A stretch of 12,122 nt of DNA from Thalassiosira profunda. Its lineage: Eukaryota; Bacillariophyta; Thalassiosirophyceae; Thalassiosirales; Thalassiosiraceae. Below, in pieces: positions 1 to 8,055 of the stretch. Position 1 is the first letter of the stretch. The number at the start of each line of letters is the position of its first letter. A program made the translations under genes and the position numbers. The notes under the pieces are model-generated. The model saw nothing but the letters and a program-made list of their open reading frames with translations, was not told where the DNA came from and made no database searches. The stretch spans positions 1 to 12,122 of the forward strand of contig JALLAP010000536.1 in NCBI GenBank assembly GCA_036939355.1, in the 5' to 3' direction.

Positions 1-48
1 GAAGACGGCCTTCGTCGCGTTGGGGCTGAGGCGGCTGATGAGGCTCAT
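1..48 (-). CDS. 5' end of a leftward gene, partial (16 codons)
   Basis: Reading leftward from an ATG at 48-46, the frame is open to the window edge and gives MSLISRLSPNATKAVF. The start context (caccATGA on the minus strand) is a good Kozak match. The peptide has Arg, Lys and Ser and no acidic residue, which would suit a mitochondrial or other N-terminal targeting peptide, but 16 residues are too few to identify a product. It lies 150 bp from the left target-site duplication of the transposon. Before insertion it would have faced the plastid-protein gene at 7086 head to head. No signal other than the start context and open frame supports it. Confidence 0.4.
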   Translation of the reverse strand, partial: MSLISRLSPNATKAVF

Positions 49-198
49 GGTGAAGGGTGAAGTGAAGGACCGATCGGGGCGGCTGCTGAGGCGCTGACGA
101 GGAAGCTCCAGTGAAGATAACGCCGATTGTCCGCGTTCGGATAGGAGCTAGGATCGGCTTGGCGGCTGCATGGGCGTGGGATATGAGAAGCCGACGAG

Positions 199-207
199 CT
201 CACGGTG
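199..207. repeat. Left 9-bp target-site duplication of the MULE
   Basis: CTCACGGTG lies directly outside the left end of the transposon and recurs in the same orientation and without mismatch at 6922-6930, directly outside the right end. A 9-bp duplication is the usual length for Mutator-like elements. The neighbouring bases differ (G198 against C6921, G208 against A6931), so the duplication is exactly 9 bp. Confidence 0.9.
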
Positions 208-301
208 GAGAGATTAGAAAAATGTTTACTCCTGTTGTGTTTACTGTGTTTACTCCTTCAGTCCCGGTAAACACAAATATCCAGTCACGGTAAACACAAT
301 T
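208..301. repeat. Left terminal inverted repeat of the MULE
   Basis: It aligns with the reverse complement of 6830-6921 with no gap over the first 22 bp, then with short gaps. It contains the 8-mer GTGTTTAC or its complement GTAAACAC at 237-244, 246-253, 267-274 and 290-297, with a variant ATGTTTAC at 222-229. Two more copies follow just inside at 317-324 and 329-336. The phrases CAGTCCCGGTAAACACAA and CAGTCACGGTAAACACAA are shared with the right end. The repeated boxes are likely transposase-binding sites (inference). Confidence 0.8.
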
Positions 302-336
302 CTAGCCTCAGCTTTTGTGTTTACCGGTGTGTTTAC

Positions 337-595
337 CGGCTGACTCAGCGTCAAATCAAAGCGGCGCCGCCCCGCCGCCGCCCGCCGATCGGCTGCCGCC
401 CTCGCTCTCCCCGCCCCTCATTATTTGGCAATAGTAAGAGATAGAGGAGGTGGGCGCCTCCTGTCGGTAGCACGATTTGTGCGGATTGTTTTGGGTGTGG
501 GACGCGCACAGCGTCGATATTTTGCAACCTCTCACTGTTCTCACCGCTCCGGCGGCAGACGGCAGTGCGGGGGATGACGGGCCCTGCAAAGCCAA
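337..595. other. Left unique subterminal segment of the MULE, no gene seen
   Basis: About 260 bp between the terminal and subterminal repeats with no counterpart in the right arm. It holds a C+G-rich tract (about 360-415) and a mixed-composition stretch. Short open frames here overlap each other and show no recognisable protein. It may hold part of the upstream regulatory region of the transposase gene, but I see no convincing TATA box or other defined site. Confidence 0.4.
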
Positions 596-1060
596 GACAT
601 GCTATCCGGGCCTATTTTTCGCGCTGAATCCGATGGTCACGACGGCCGGGGCCGGCTCCTTCTGTGGGGGCGGCGAATTTGCGCTAAAGCCGGCGGCGGC
701 GATTTGTGCATATGATGTGTCATCGTCGTGTTGTCGTTGATACGCTGCAGCGGCGTGGGAACGGCGCCCATCGGCGCCAGGATATGGTGTCTGGGCCTAT
801 TTTTTGCGCTGAATCCGATGGTGGCGACGGCCGGGGCCGGTTCTTTCCGTGGGGGCGGCGAATTTGCGCTAATGACACGGCGGCGGTTTTGTGCACGTGA
901 TGTGTCGACGTCGCGCCGGCGTTGATATGCTGCAGCGGCGGGGGAACGGCGTCCATCGGCGCCAGGATATGGTGTCTGGGCCTATTTTTTGCGCTGAATC
1001 GGATGGTGGTGACGGCCGGGGCCGATTATACCTGTGGGGGCGGCGATTCGGCGCCAATGC
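596..1060. repeat. Left long subterminal inverted repeat, three 185-bp units
   Basis: The landmark GGGCCTATTTTT recurs at 608, 793 and 978, a period of exactly 185 bp, followed each time by GCGCTGAATC and a GACGGCCGGGGCC box. The whole block is the inverse of 6286-6749. Positions 599-811 match the reverse complement of 6534-6746 over 213 bp without a mismatch. The second unit differs at about ten positions, and the third is clearly diverged. The inner edge stops just short of the transposase start. Confidence 0.88.
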
Positions 1061-1231
1061 TGTATGCTTTGTACATATGTGTTTTGTACCCCCGTATCTT
1101 CGCCCGATCTGACATTGTTCAACTCCAATCTCTCCAAAGGCTTTTGCTGCAATAATATCTACAATTTCAAGGGGGCTACGCCGGATCAACAATCATTGCA
1201 AGAGGATACGGGCGTAGTCCGATTTGCCACG

Positions 1232-4200
1232 ATGGCACCCTTCAGCTGGGGGAATCTCATTGGCAACCTGATCCACCTATCTTCGACTGCACCGCCGGAT
1301 CCAGATGTTTACACCGACTTCCTCAATCAGCACGCGCCGGATGGCATGGTATTTTCAGCGCGGCGAGTGAACGATACCGGGGACGTACCTTGCCATTCTG
1401 AAGAGCGTGATCACATCGCCGCTGAGGAAAAGTCGCCGACTCAACCGGTTCCGAGCGCTGAGCAGGCGGCCAAAGATGACGCGTCAAATGCCGGCACTGA
1501 TGAGGCAACCAACGGTGCTGCGCTTGCTTCGGATGCTCCCAACGCTAGCCCTAGTGGTGTCGATGCAATTCTGGCTGCTGCTGCGCTTCAAAAGGAGAAA
1601 AGCAAAGGTGCCGACGACGAACCAGTGCAATCGACCCCTAGCGTAGAGCCTACGCCCGAATCGGGCAATAAAGGCCCCTTATTCGACTTCACCGATTCTG
1701 AGAGGTTCCCAAACGGTAGCATTTGCTACGAGGTCAACGATCCAACCTTCAAGACTTCATGGGCAATGCTGACCTACGCGCCTAAATATGACAAGGACGC
1801 CAACGGCAACATCACACGCAAGCGCCTCTACCAAAGCTGCCTCGGAGTGTACCAATGCCCAGTTGCCAACTGTCCCTTTGTTGTCAATCCGGCATACCCC
1901 AAGAAGAAAAGGCAGCAGCATCGCGCACCAGATAATCCAAAGGGAGACAGAACATGCAGAGTGCACGGCAATGAACTTGTCCATGTACCCTGCATGGCAT
2001 TGGCAACGCTGACCGTCGATGAAGACGCATCTTGCGTCCATGTGAAACACACCGGCACCCACAGCCACGCCCGTCCGCACGAGGACAAGCCTTCCAAAGC
2101 ATCGCTTGAGTGGCTCGAGACAACCGTCCGTAACAACTCCGAAGCCGCTGTGAACCAGCTGAAGACAGGCACTGGCACAAGGAAAAAAGCCGGAGACGTG
2201 CATCCAGCGTTGAACAATCAGGATAGGCTGCGCTACCACGTGACAAACATCAAAAGGACGTTTCCTCAGCTAACACTGAAGACTCTAGCAGCGTGGGAAA
2301 GAGAGCACGGCGTCAAATTTGTCAAGGACACTCCGATGGGTTCAGACAATGCCAGCATCTGCATCCAGTTCCCGAATATGGAGGAGATCGCGAAGGACAA
2401 CTTGATGTATGCCTTCCAAACGGACACGATCGAGGGATGGGTAGTGGATGAGGAGTATCCGGCGATGAGCGTCACTCTGACATCGACGCACAGCGATCTT
2501 CTTGGTCGTCACGCGCCCGTTCTGTTCAGCCTCAACTTCGGGAGAAGCAAAGAGCACTACCAGGTTCACTTCGGTGCGCTCATCAAAGGCATTGGATATG
2601 CCACGTTCGAACAGTTTCACGACAAGTTCCCCGGCAATATCAGCGACTTTTCCGATGGAGAAAGGCAGGGGTTTGAGCTGGCCGTGCGCGAAGTCTTTCG
2701 CTTGGCTCCTGATTTCGAGCTGCCAATTGAGGACCTCTATCGTTACTGCGAGGTCCACTTCAAACGCACCGTCGAGCGAGTCAAAGCGAACCACTCCCTC
2801 GTCCCAATCCCATACCAGGACTTGTTTCAAGAGCTGATTGACATCCTCCTCGATGAGGGCACGAACAAAGATGCATTTGAAGCCGCCACAGCGAAGATTG
2901 TTCAGCGCTTCAAGCATCTCAAGCATTGGGTCGACTGGCACGTCAACGACATGCGCGGTCCCTGTGCCTTCCCTGCCATGCGGAGCAGCGGCATCAAAGG
3001 CCACGGGAAAACCACAAATGCGCAGGAAGGAACAGGTGGCTGGCTTCAGCGCGGCTACGCCCCAACGGGTACCAAGCCCAACTGCGACCAGTGCCTCGAC
3101 CACCTCTTCCGCCAGGGACTGCAAATCCACCAAGACGTCATCGCCGCAAAGACAGGCAAGAGAGATCGATACGGCAGCCCCTCAGATCCCATCGCCAGGG
3201 AAAAGGCCAAAACGGAACAGCGGAAGCGGCTCAAGCTCGCCCTCAAGCACGATCACAGACCTCCCGACACGTCGAAAGACCTGATCCCAGTGGTGAAGGG
3301 GCCTGGAAAGAAGAAGCGGAAAACAGCCGTCAGTTCTACGAAGCCAGCCATAAAGGAGTTTGTGCCGCTCAACCATGCCATACCGTGGTCGTACTCCACC
3401 GACGGGCTCGCCGTGACAAATACGTGCCCGTTGGACAGCCCACTCATGCTGCTCTACCTCATGCGCAAATTTGGCGATCTGGGACAGGCATGGTTCCATC
3501 GAGACGCAAAACTCACCGAGGTTCTGAATCATATTGATGCGGGACTTTTCAACGAAGCCAGGACCTCGTGGGTCCTCCACGTCATGGACACTGTTGGGCC
3601 CTCCGAGCTGTCGTTGACCAACAGTCACTGGGATCTCTGGGCGGATTCGTGCATCAATACAGCGGCGTCGTCGCTGTTCCAATTCCGAGTGAAGCAGGTT
3701 TACGACGAGTGCACGCTGCACGGAGACAAGTGCCCGCACCACGACGCGTACTTGGATGCCCCGGGACTGCTGTCCGGCCAAGAATTTGATGTCAGCCGCG
3801 TGGAGGCATTTGCCGATCGGTACACAAGCCTGCAGCATTTCTTCGACTCGGAGTTTAACTCGTTCGAAAAGTTGGGAGCATCAGGCAATGTCAAGGGATA
3901 TCCGTGCGGATCGAACATTGTGCTGGAAGGCAAATTGCCCGGCTGCGACGGCCGGCGCGGCAAGAGGAACCAGCTGGCGACGCAGCCCGTAATCCTGGAG
4001 GTCATGCACGTCGTTGATCAGAAGAACAGGATCACAAGCCCCCTCGGATTCGAGCACATTCTGAACGTCCACGGGGAGCGCTTCTTCTTCGTTGGCGCGT
4101 TGCTGTACAATGGGGCGCACTACCGGTCGCTGGCATACCTCGACGGCTTATATCTTCTCTACGATGGATACTGGAAGGGAACGAACAAGATGAGATGGCA

Positions 4201-5676
4201 TGCAGAGGAGAAGTCGTTCGGCCAAGGTTGGTACGCGTCAAAGTTGTGGTACGCACCGGACAGGGACAACTCGGCTGCGTTATCTTCGAAGGAGAGGGTG
4301 AATGCTGCGTATCCGCCGGGAATTTCAATCGGCCCGATGAGAAGGGTCACCCTCCTCGGCAAAATGTGCCAAGAGTGCGGCAAGGAAGTTATGCCCGACA
4401 GGCCCAGCGTCACCGTGATGGAGGCCACAGCCAAGGACTCCTACAAGCGCGCACGGCACTACCACTTGCCGCGATGCTGCCACTTGTTTCGAAAGCGCTC
4501 TGAAGAGTTTTCAGCAGCCATCGACAACTCCAATTACTCCGCCGACGCGAGGGACTCCATCCGGCGTGCAGTACAGGGAGTAGTGTTCGGCGCGATTGAT
4601 TTGATGGATTCCACCGAAGAGGATGCAATGTCGAAGTCGAAAGCTACAAATCAATCCGCGAGCGAACAGGAAGGCAGCGCCTCTGGATCTGCCCACAAGG
4701 ACGCCAACGACTCTTCCGATGACTCGTCCGACGACTCATCCGTCGACAAATCCAATGGCGGCGCCCAACAGAATAATCCTGCTGTTGGCGATGTTGGATT
4801 TCAGTTCCGAAAGAAGTTCCACAATGGTTGGTTCACTGGGAAAGTAATTGAGACGGGGCCAGGCGAATGTGAGTCGGCCGAGTGATTGAAGCAATGCAGC
4901 ATTCTTGCTCACGTTTCCTTTCATACTATCTCGCGCCCGCAGTGACAGATGACTTCCGCCTATGTGTCTACACAGACGGGGACGCCGAGGAGATGCATAT
5001 CGATCAGATCAAAAGCTACGTCGAAGGTGCCCAAAAAGCGCGTCAACAAGTCCCTCCAGGAACATTCGACAAAAAGTATTCGCTCCGAGTTGGCGATACC
5101 ATCCGTTACAGGGACAGGATGCACCTAGTCCCAGGACGAAAGGATGCCATTGTTGAAGGAAGGGTCGTGCATATTGAGTTTGGCGGCAGATTCAGGGGCG
5201 AATGGCAAGTGACCACGTCTCCGCCTCACTGTGGCTTGGACTCTTTTTGGAATCCAACGTTCAGGATCGTATTAAGTCGCTATTCCAGACTTGATGCTCC
5301 ACCCGCCGGGATGCCTGTCGACATGAATGACGTAAATTTGATTCCGGGTGAGAGCAGAGGCGACGCAGCGGTCCAAGACAACAGCACTATCGATGCCATA
5401 CCGGGAGGGAATGAATTAATGGCCGTCTCTCTGGCCATCTCGAGCGCGAAGAAAAGGGCCAGTGGAGTACCGCTAGATAGTGAGTCATCAGGAGAGAGCG
5501 ATTCCTCGGGAGAGGGGGACGATGCCAGCGAATCCAGCTGCAGCGAGTGTGCATCTCTGCCGACCGCTGGGGGGTCTGATATCGTTGGCAGTTGTGTCAC
5601 CCGCCGGAAAGCCAAGCAAATGGGTGTAAAAATCCCTGACTTGGGGGAGAAGGTAAACAAGAAGAAACGGGGTTAG
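1232..5676 (+). CDS. MULE transposase with zinc finger, DDE core, USP-like protease and Tudor-like domains
   Basis: Join 1232-4868 and 4949-5676; 1,454 residues. It should cut and paste the surrounding element in the nucleus. I chose ATG 1232 (ccacgATGG) because the frame upstream, with a Met at 1034, runs through the subterminal repeat. Residues 1-180 are low-complexity. A WRKY/GCM1-like zinc finger spans about 183-283 (C209, C214, H277, H279; further C242, C254, C268). The transposase core has D398 (TDT), D472 (DFSDGERQGF), a C506-x2-H509 motif and E599 (TTNAQE), as in MULE proteins. A USP-like domain spans about 718-985: Cys box GLAVTNTCPLDS with C732, His box NGAHY with H963, and D978. 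A Cys/His cluster lies at 1046-1084. A Tudor-like domain at about 1188-1238 spans the splice junction. An acidic Ser-rich stretch and a basic tail ending KKKRG close the protein, suggesting a nuclear signal. Domain calls are by eye; protease activity is unproven. Confidence 0.87.
4869..4948 (+). other. Intron in the transposase gene (80 nt)
   Basis: The donor is GTGAGT at 4869 after E1212 plus one base. The acceptor AG is at 4947-4948 after CAGTGACAG. Splicing restores one reading frame and joins the two halves of the Tudor-like domain (GWFTGKV before, YTDGDAEEM after). The unspliced frame would stop 15 bases into the intron, in the TGA at 4883-4885. A second AG at 4941-4942, 6 bp upstream and also in frame, would give a 74-nt intron and a protein two residues longer. 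Confidence 0.85.
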
Positions 5677-5712
5677 TGATAACAGAAGTAAAGGATTGTA
5701 TGTCATGATCAT

Positions 5713-6285
5713 ATCTCACGTGCAATTTTCTGCGGTGGTTTGATATGCCATCGGCACCGCCCCGGCGCCGCTCCTAGCGCCGCAACCGCGCCTCTGCGAG
5801 CCGCTCCAGCCACAGGGTATTCCTTTCGGATGCGTCTGCAAAGGATTTGGGCAAAAGCACGGTCAGCAGAGTCGAATTGGGCTCGTTTCACTAGCATATC
5901 AAATGTGTGCACATCTCACGTACGAATTTTGGCAGCGCTCGGGTAGGCCGCCGGCGCCGCTCCTAGCGCCGCAACCGCGCCTCTCTACGCCAACCCAGCT
6001 ATAGGGTATTCCCTCCCGATGCGTCTGCAAGGGATTTGGGCAAAAGAACGGTCAGCAGAGTCGATTTGGGCGCGATGCAATAGCAGCTTCATTTTGTGCA
6101 AATCTCACATATAAAATTCTGCAGCACTTGGGTATGCCGCCGGCGCCGCTCCTATCGCCGCAGCCGCCCCTCTCCGCGCCGCCCCAGCCACAAGGCATTC
6201 CTTTCTTATGCGTATGCAAGGGATTTGGACAAAAGAAGGGTCAGCAGAGTCGATACTCCACTTACATAAATCGGTCTCCCCACGG
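5713..6285. repeat. Right-side tandem array, three units of about 190 bp
   Basis: ATCTCAC recurs at 5713, 5913 and 6102. The core GCGCCGCTCCTA(G/T)CGCCGCA recurs from 5765, 5954 and 6143, a spacing of 189 bp. Each unit then has a GG(T/C)ATTCC box, a GCAA(A/G)GGATTTGG box and GGTCAGCAGAGTCGA. It begins 36 bp after the transposase stop codon and ends where the right subterminal inverted repeat begins. There is no copy in the left arm. It contains no convincing gene, and the open frame at 6128-6625 merely crosses both repeat types. Its role is unknown; it may be a 3' UTR/terminator region or extra binding sites. Confidence 0.8.
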
Positions 6286-6749
6286 TGTTAGCGCCAAGTC
6301 GCCGCCCCCGTCGCAACAACCGGCGTCGGCCATTGCCACCATCGGATTCATCGAAAAAAATAGGCCCAGACACCATATCCTGGCACCGGTGGACGCCGTT
6401 CCCCCGCCGCTGCAGCATATCAACGCCAGCGCTACGTCGACACATCACGTGCACAAAACCGCCGCCGTGTCATTAGCGCAAAATCGCCGCTCTCACGGAG
6501 AGAACCGGCCCCGGCCGTCGCCACCATTGGATACAGCGCAAAAAATAGGCCCAGACACCATATCCTGGCGCCGATGGGCGCCGTTCCCACGCCGCTGCAG
6601 CGTATCAACGACAACACGACGATGACACATCATATGCACAAATCGCCGCCGCCGGCTTTAGCGCAAATTCGCCGCCCCCACAGAAGGAGCCGGCCCCGGC
6701 CGTCGTGACCATCGGATTCAGCGCGAAAAATAGGCCCGGATAGCATATC
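6286..6749. repeat. Right long subterminal inverted repeat, three 185-bp units
   Basis: Reverse complement of 596-1060. The reversed landmark ATAGGCCC occurs at about 6360, 6547 and 6730, a spacing of about 185 bp. Identity to the left arm is complete for the outermost 213 bp (6534-6746), falls in the second unit and is roughly three-quarters in the innermost unit by eye. Confidence 0.88.
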
Positions 6750-6829
6750 AAAGCATTCATATTATGTTGACTGGCTTCGGGGGAGGGCGCGAGAATTCAG
6801 TGATGGGTGGGGGCCCTGGACGGAAATTG

Positions 6830-6921
6830 ATTTTGTGTTTACCCGGGACTGGTTTGTGTTTACCGTGACTGGCAGTAAACACAGGGTAAACACAGGGTGG
6901 TAAACACTTTTCACAATTACC
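6830..6921. repeat. Right terminal inverted repeat of the MULE
   Basis: Reverse complement of the left end. It contains GTGTTTAC at 6835-6842 and 6856-6863 and GTAAACAC at 6875-6882, 6886-6893 and 6900-6907. Its outer end, read inward, is GGTAATTGTGAAAAGTG, close to canonical Mutator ends. Confidence 0.8.
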
Positions 6922-6930
6922 CTCACGGTG
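6922..6930. repeat. Right 9-bp target-site duplication of the MULE
   Basis: CTCACGGTG, identical and in the same orientation as 199-207, immediately outside the right end of the element. Confidence 0.9.
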
Positions 6931-7085
6931 AACTGCCCAACTCACCAAGCAGTTTTGACGCGAGGGTTGCAAAAAGCAAAAAGTGCATGCAGAAGAAGCC
7001 CACCGACACCGACGACGACAGCTGACACCAAAGATTTTTTTGAGACAACAACGATGGTACACCCATCCACCGCCCCTCGAGAGCC

Positions 7086-7774
7086 ATGAATATGCTGAAG
7101 CCATCGGCAATCCTCGCCGCCGCCGCCGCCCTGCCAGCGGTGGCGGCCTTCGCGCCCGTCGCCCGGCTCAAGACGTGCTCGCCGCCATCGGAGCTGGCCT
7201 ACGCCAACGCCAACAACGACAACGACGAATCCAACAACAGGTTGAGTGGCAATGCACAGATTCCGTGGCTGTCGAGAGACGATTCGACAGAGGCGACAAC
7301 CAGTGGTATGAGTGTATCGATGCAATCTGCAAGTGCACCGGTGACAAGGATAGTCAGCTGGGCGATCCTCTATCTCTGTTCGACGAGTCGACGTCGATAT
7401 CCAAGTCGGGTGCTTTTGACTGCATCCTGGATTCGGGCGTATTGAACTCCATCTTATCTTCCATTCCGTCGGAAGTCACCTGGCACTCTCGAGCGGCGCC
7501 CACCGCTCTCTTGGACTTGGCAAAATTGGTGTCGGAGGCAAACAAAGCAATCCGCGAGTTTGGCATTTACGTGGCCATTACGGAGGAAAGCATCCCTCCT
7601 CATGCCAGGGGATATCTGAATGGGATGGGGGAAGTTATGGGTATGGAGTGGACGTACGATCTGGATGGCGTTTCACGAGAGGACAGGTATTTCGTCACCG
7701 TCGCTCGCAAGTATCGCACGGGACCCGTGAATTTGGATACTGGCAAGGGTTCCGTGAATCTCCTTAGACCTTGA
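7086..7774 (+). CDS. Plastid-targeted methyltransferase-like protein, frame broken or with a tiny intron
   Basis: The ATG at 7086 opens a hydrophobic signal peptide, MNMLKPSAILAAAAALPAVA, followed by AFAPVARLKT. The AFAP motif is the diatom mark for import into the secondary plastid. About 50 codons later, at an AAC-rich stretch (7206-7240), the sensible protein continues in another frame and stays open to the stop at 7772-7774. That part has FDCILDSGVLNSIL and a C-terminal GMEWTYDLDGVSREDRYFV pattern. These resemble the post-SAM half of METTL13/EEF1A-lysine methyltransferase-type class I enzymes. The Gly-rich SAM-binding motif I expected between WYE and FDCIL is not present; the gap is about 40 residues instead of about 90. 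Either one base was lost near 7238, or a short intron (for example 7241-7290, GT-AG, 50 nt) restores the frame. Catalytic function is doubtful, and it may be a pseudogene. The transposon sits 155 bp upstream of the ATG. Confidence 0.55.
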
Positions 7775-8055
7775 GAAAAAGATAATGCAGTATGCTGAGC
7801 CTGACATAAGAAATGGAGAAAAGAGAAAAGAATTGCAGGCAGTACCCCGGTTAGCTGTCAAGTGCGCAGAGAGGGAGATATCAAGAGCCAACTCTGCAAC
7901 AGAAGTTGCTCAGATTGCTATGCTACTCCTATTTGCTATCAGGTCTCGAAGGACTAAACTTGTTCCAGCTGAACTCAATAGATTAACGACTCTAAAGCAA
8001 AACTCTAATTCTGTACACCAACCCCGCAGCGAACCCCAATAAGTACCCGGTGCAT
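7775..8055. other. Convergent 3' intergenic region, no gene seen
   Basis: 281 bp between the stop of the rightward methyltransferase-like gene and the stop of the leftward SNF2 gene. It must hold both 3' UTRs and polyadenylation regions. An 85-codon open frame at 7785-8042 has no recognisable domain and lies wholly within this spacer, so I do not call it a gene. I see no clear hairpin terminator or repeat. Confidence 0.5.

Larger units (their letters stand above)
208..6921 (+). mobile_element. Complete autonomous Mutator-like (MULE) DNA transposon, 6,714 bp
   Basis: The element is delimited by a perfect 9-bp direct duplication and by inverted ends that align base for base from the first nucleotide: GAGAGATTAGAAAAATGTTTAC on the left against GGTAATTGTGAAAAGTGTTTAC on the reversed right end. 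Both resemble the GAGATAATTG start of plant Mu-type ends. Inside are terminal repeats, long subterminal inverted repeats of 185-bp units, a right-side tandem array of about 190-bp units and one transposase gene on the + strand. The gene has no premature stops apart from those in a canonical intron, and the outermost 213 bp of the two subterminal arms are identical. This suggests recent insertion or ongoing homogenisation. Positions 6750-6829 are unique sequence in which I see nothing recognisable. Class (MULE) is inferred from the duplication length, the zinc finger and the DDE motifs. Confidence 0.9.

Noticed and set aside
718..985. Ulp1 (C48) identity for the transposase protease domain
   Set aside because: Those numbers are residues of the protein encoded from 1232. 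Ulp1 catalytic order is His-Asp-Cys, whereas here a Cys box comes first and the His and Asp follow, as in USP/papain-type enzymes.
596..1060. Direct repeats as a possible CRISPR array
   Set aside because: Units are 185 bp, contiguous and inverted in the other arm, in a eukaryotic transposon. There are no short repeats separated by unique spacers.
477..1155. Several short open frames in the left repeats, and 6128-6625 in the right repeats
   Set aside because: They are translations of tandem repeat units, repeat themselves at 185-bp spacing in shifting frames, and resemble no protein.
1034..1231. Upstream Met (1034) as the transposase start, adding 66 residues
   Set aside because: The added segment begins inside the subterminal repeat and has no domain character. 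ATG 1232 has a better context and is followed by the first plausible protein sequence.
2342..3133. 263-codon minus-strand open frame opposite the transposase
   Set aside because: It is a shadow of the transposase DDE core; no recognisable motif.
4882..4948. ATG at 4882 as the start of a separate second gene
   Set aside because: It lies inside the intron. GT-AG splicing fuses this frame to the upstream exon and completes a Tudor-like domain.
6983..7085. Met at 6983 as the start of the methyltransferase-like gene
   Set aside because: That frame is open but gives an Arg/Gln/Pro-rich stretch before 7240, whereas the frame starting at 7086 gives a textbook diatom plastid presequence.
7785..8042. 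85-codon open frame between the convergent genes
   Set aside because: No domain or supporting start signal, and it lies in the expected 3' UTR overlap.
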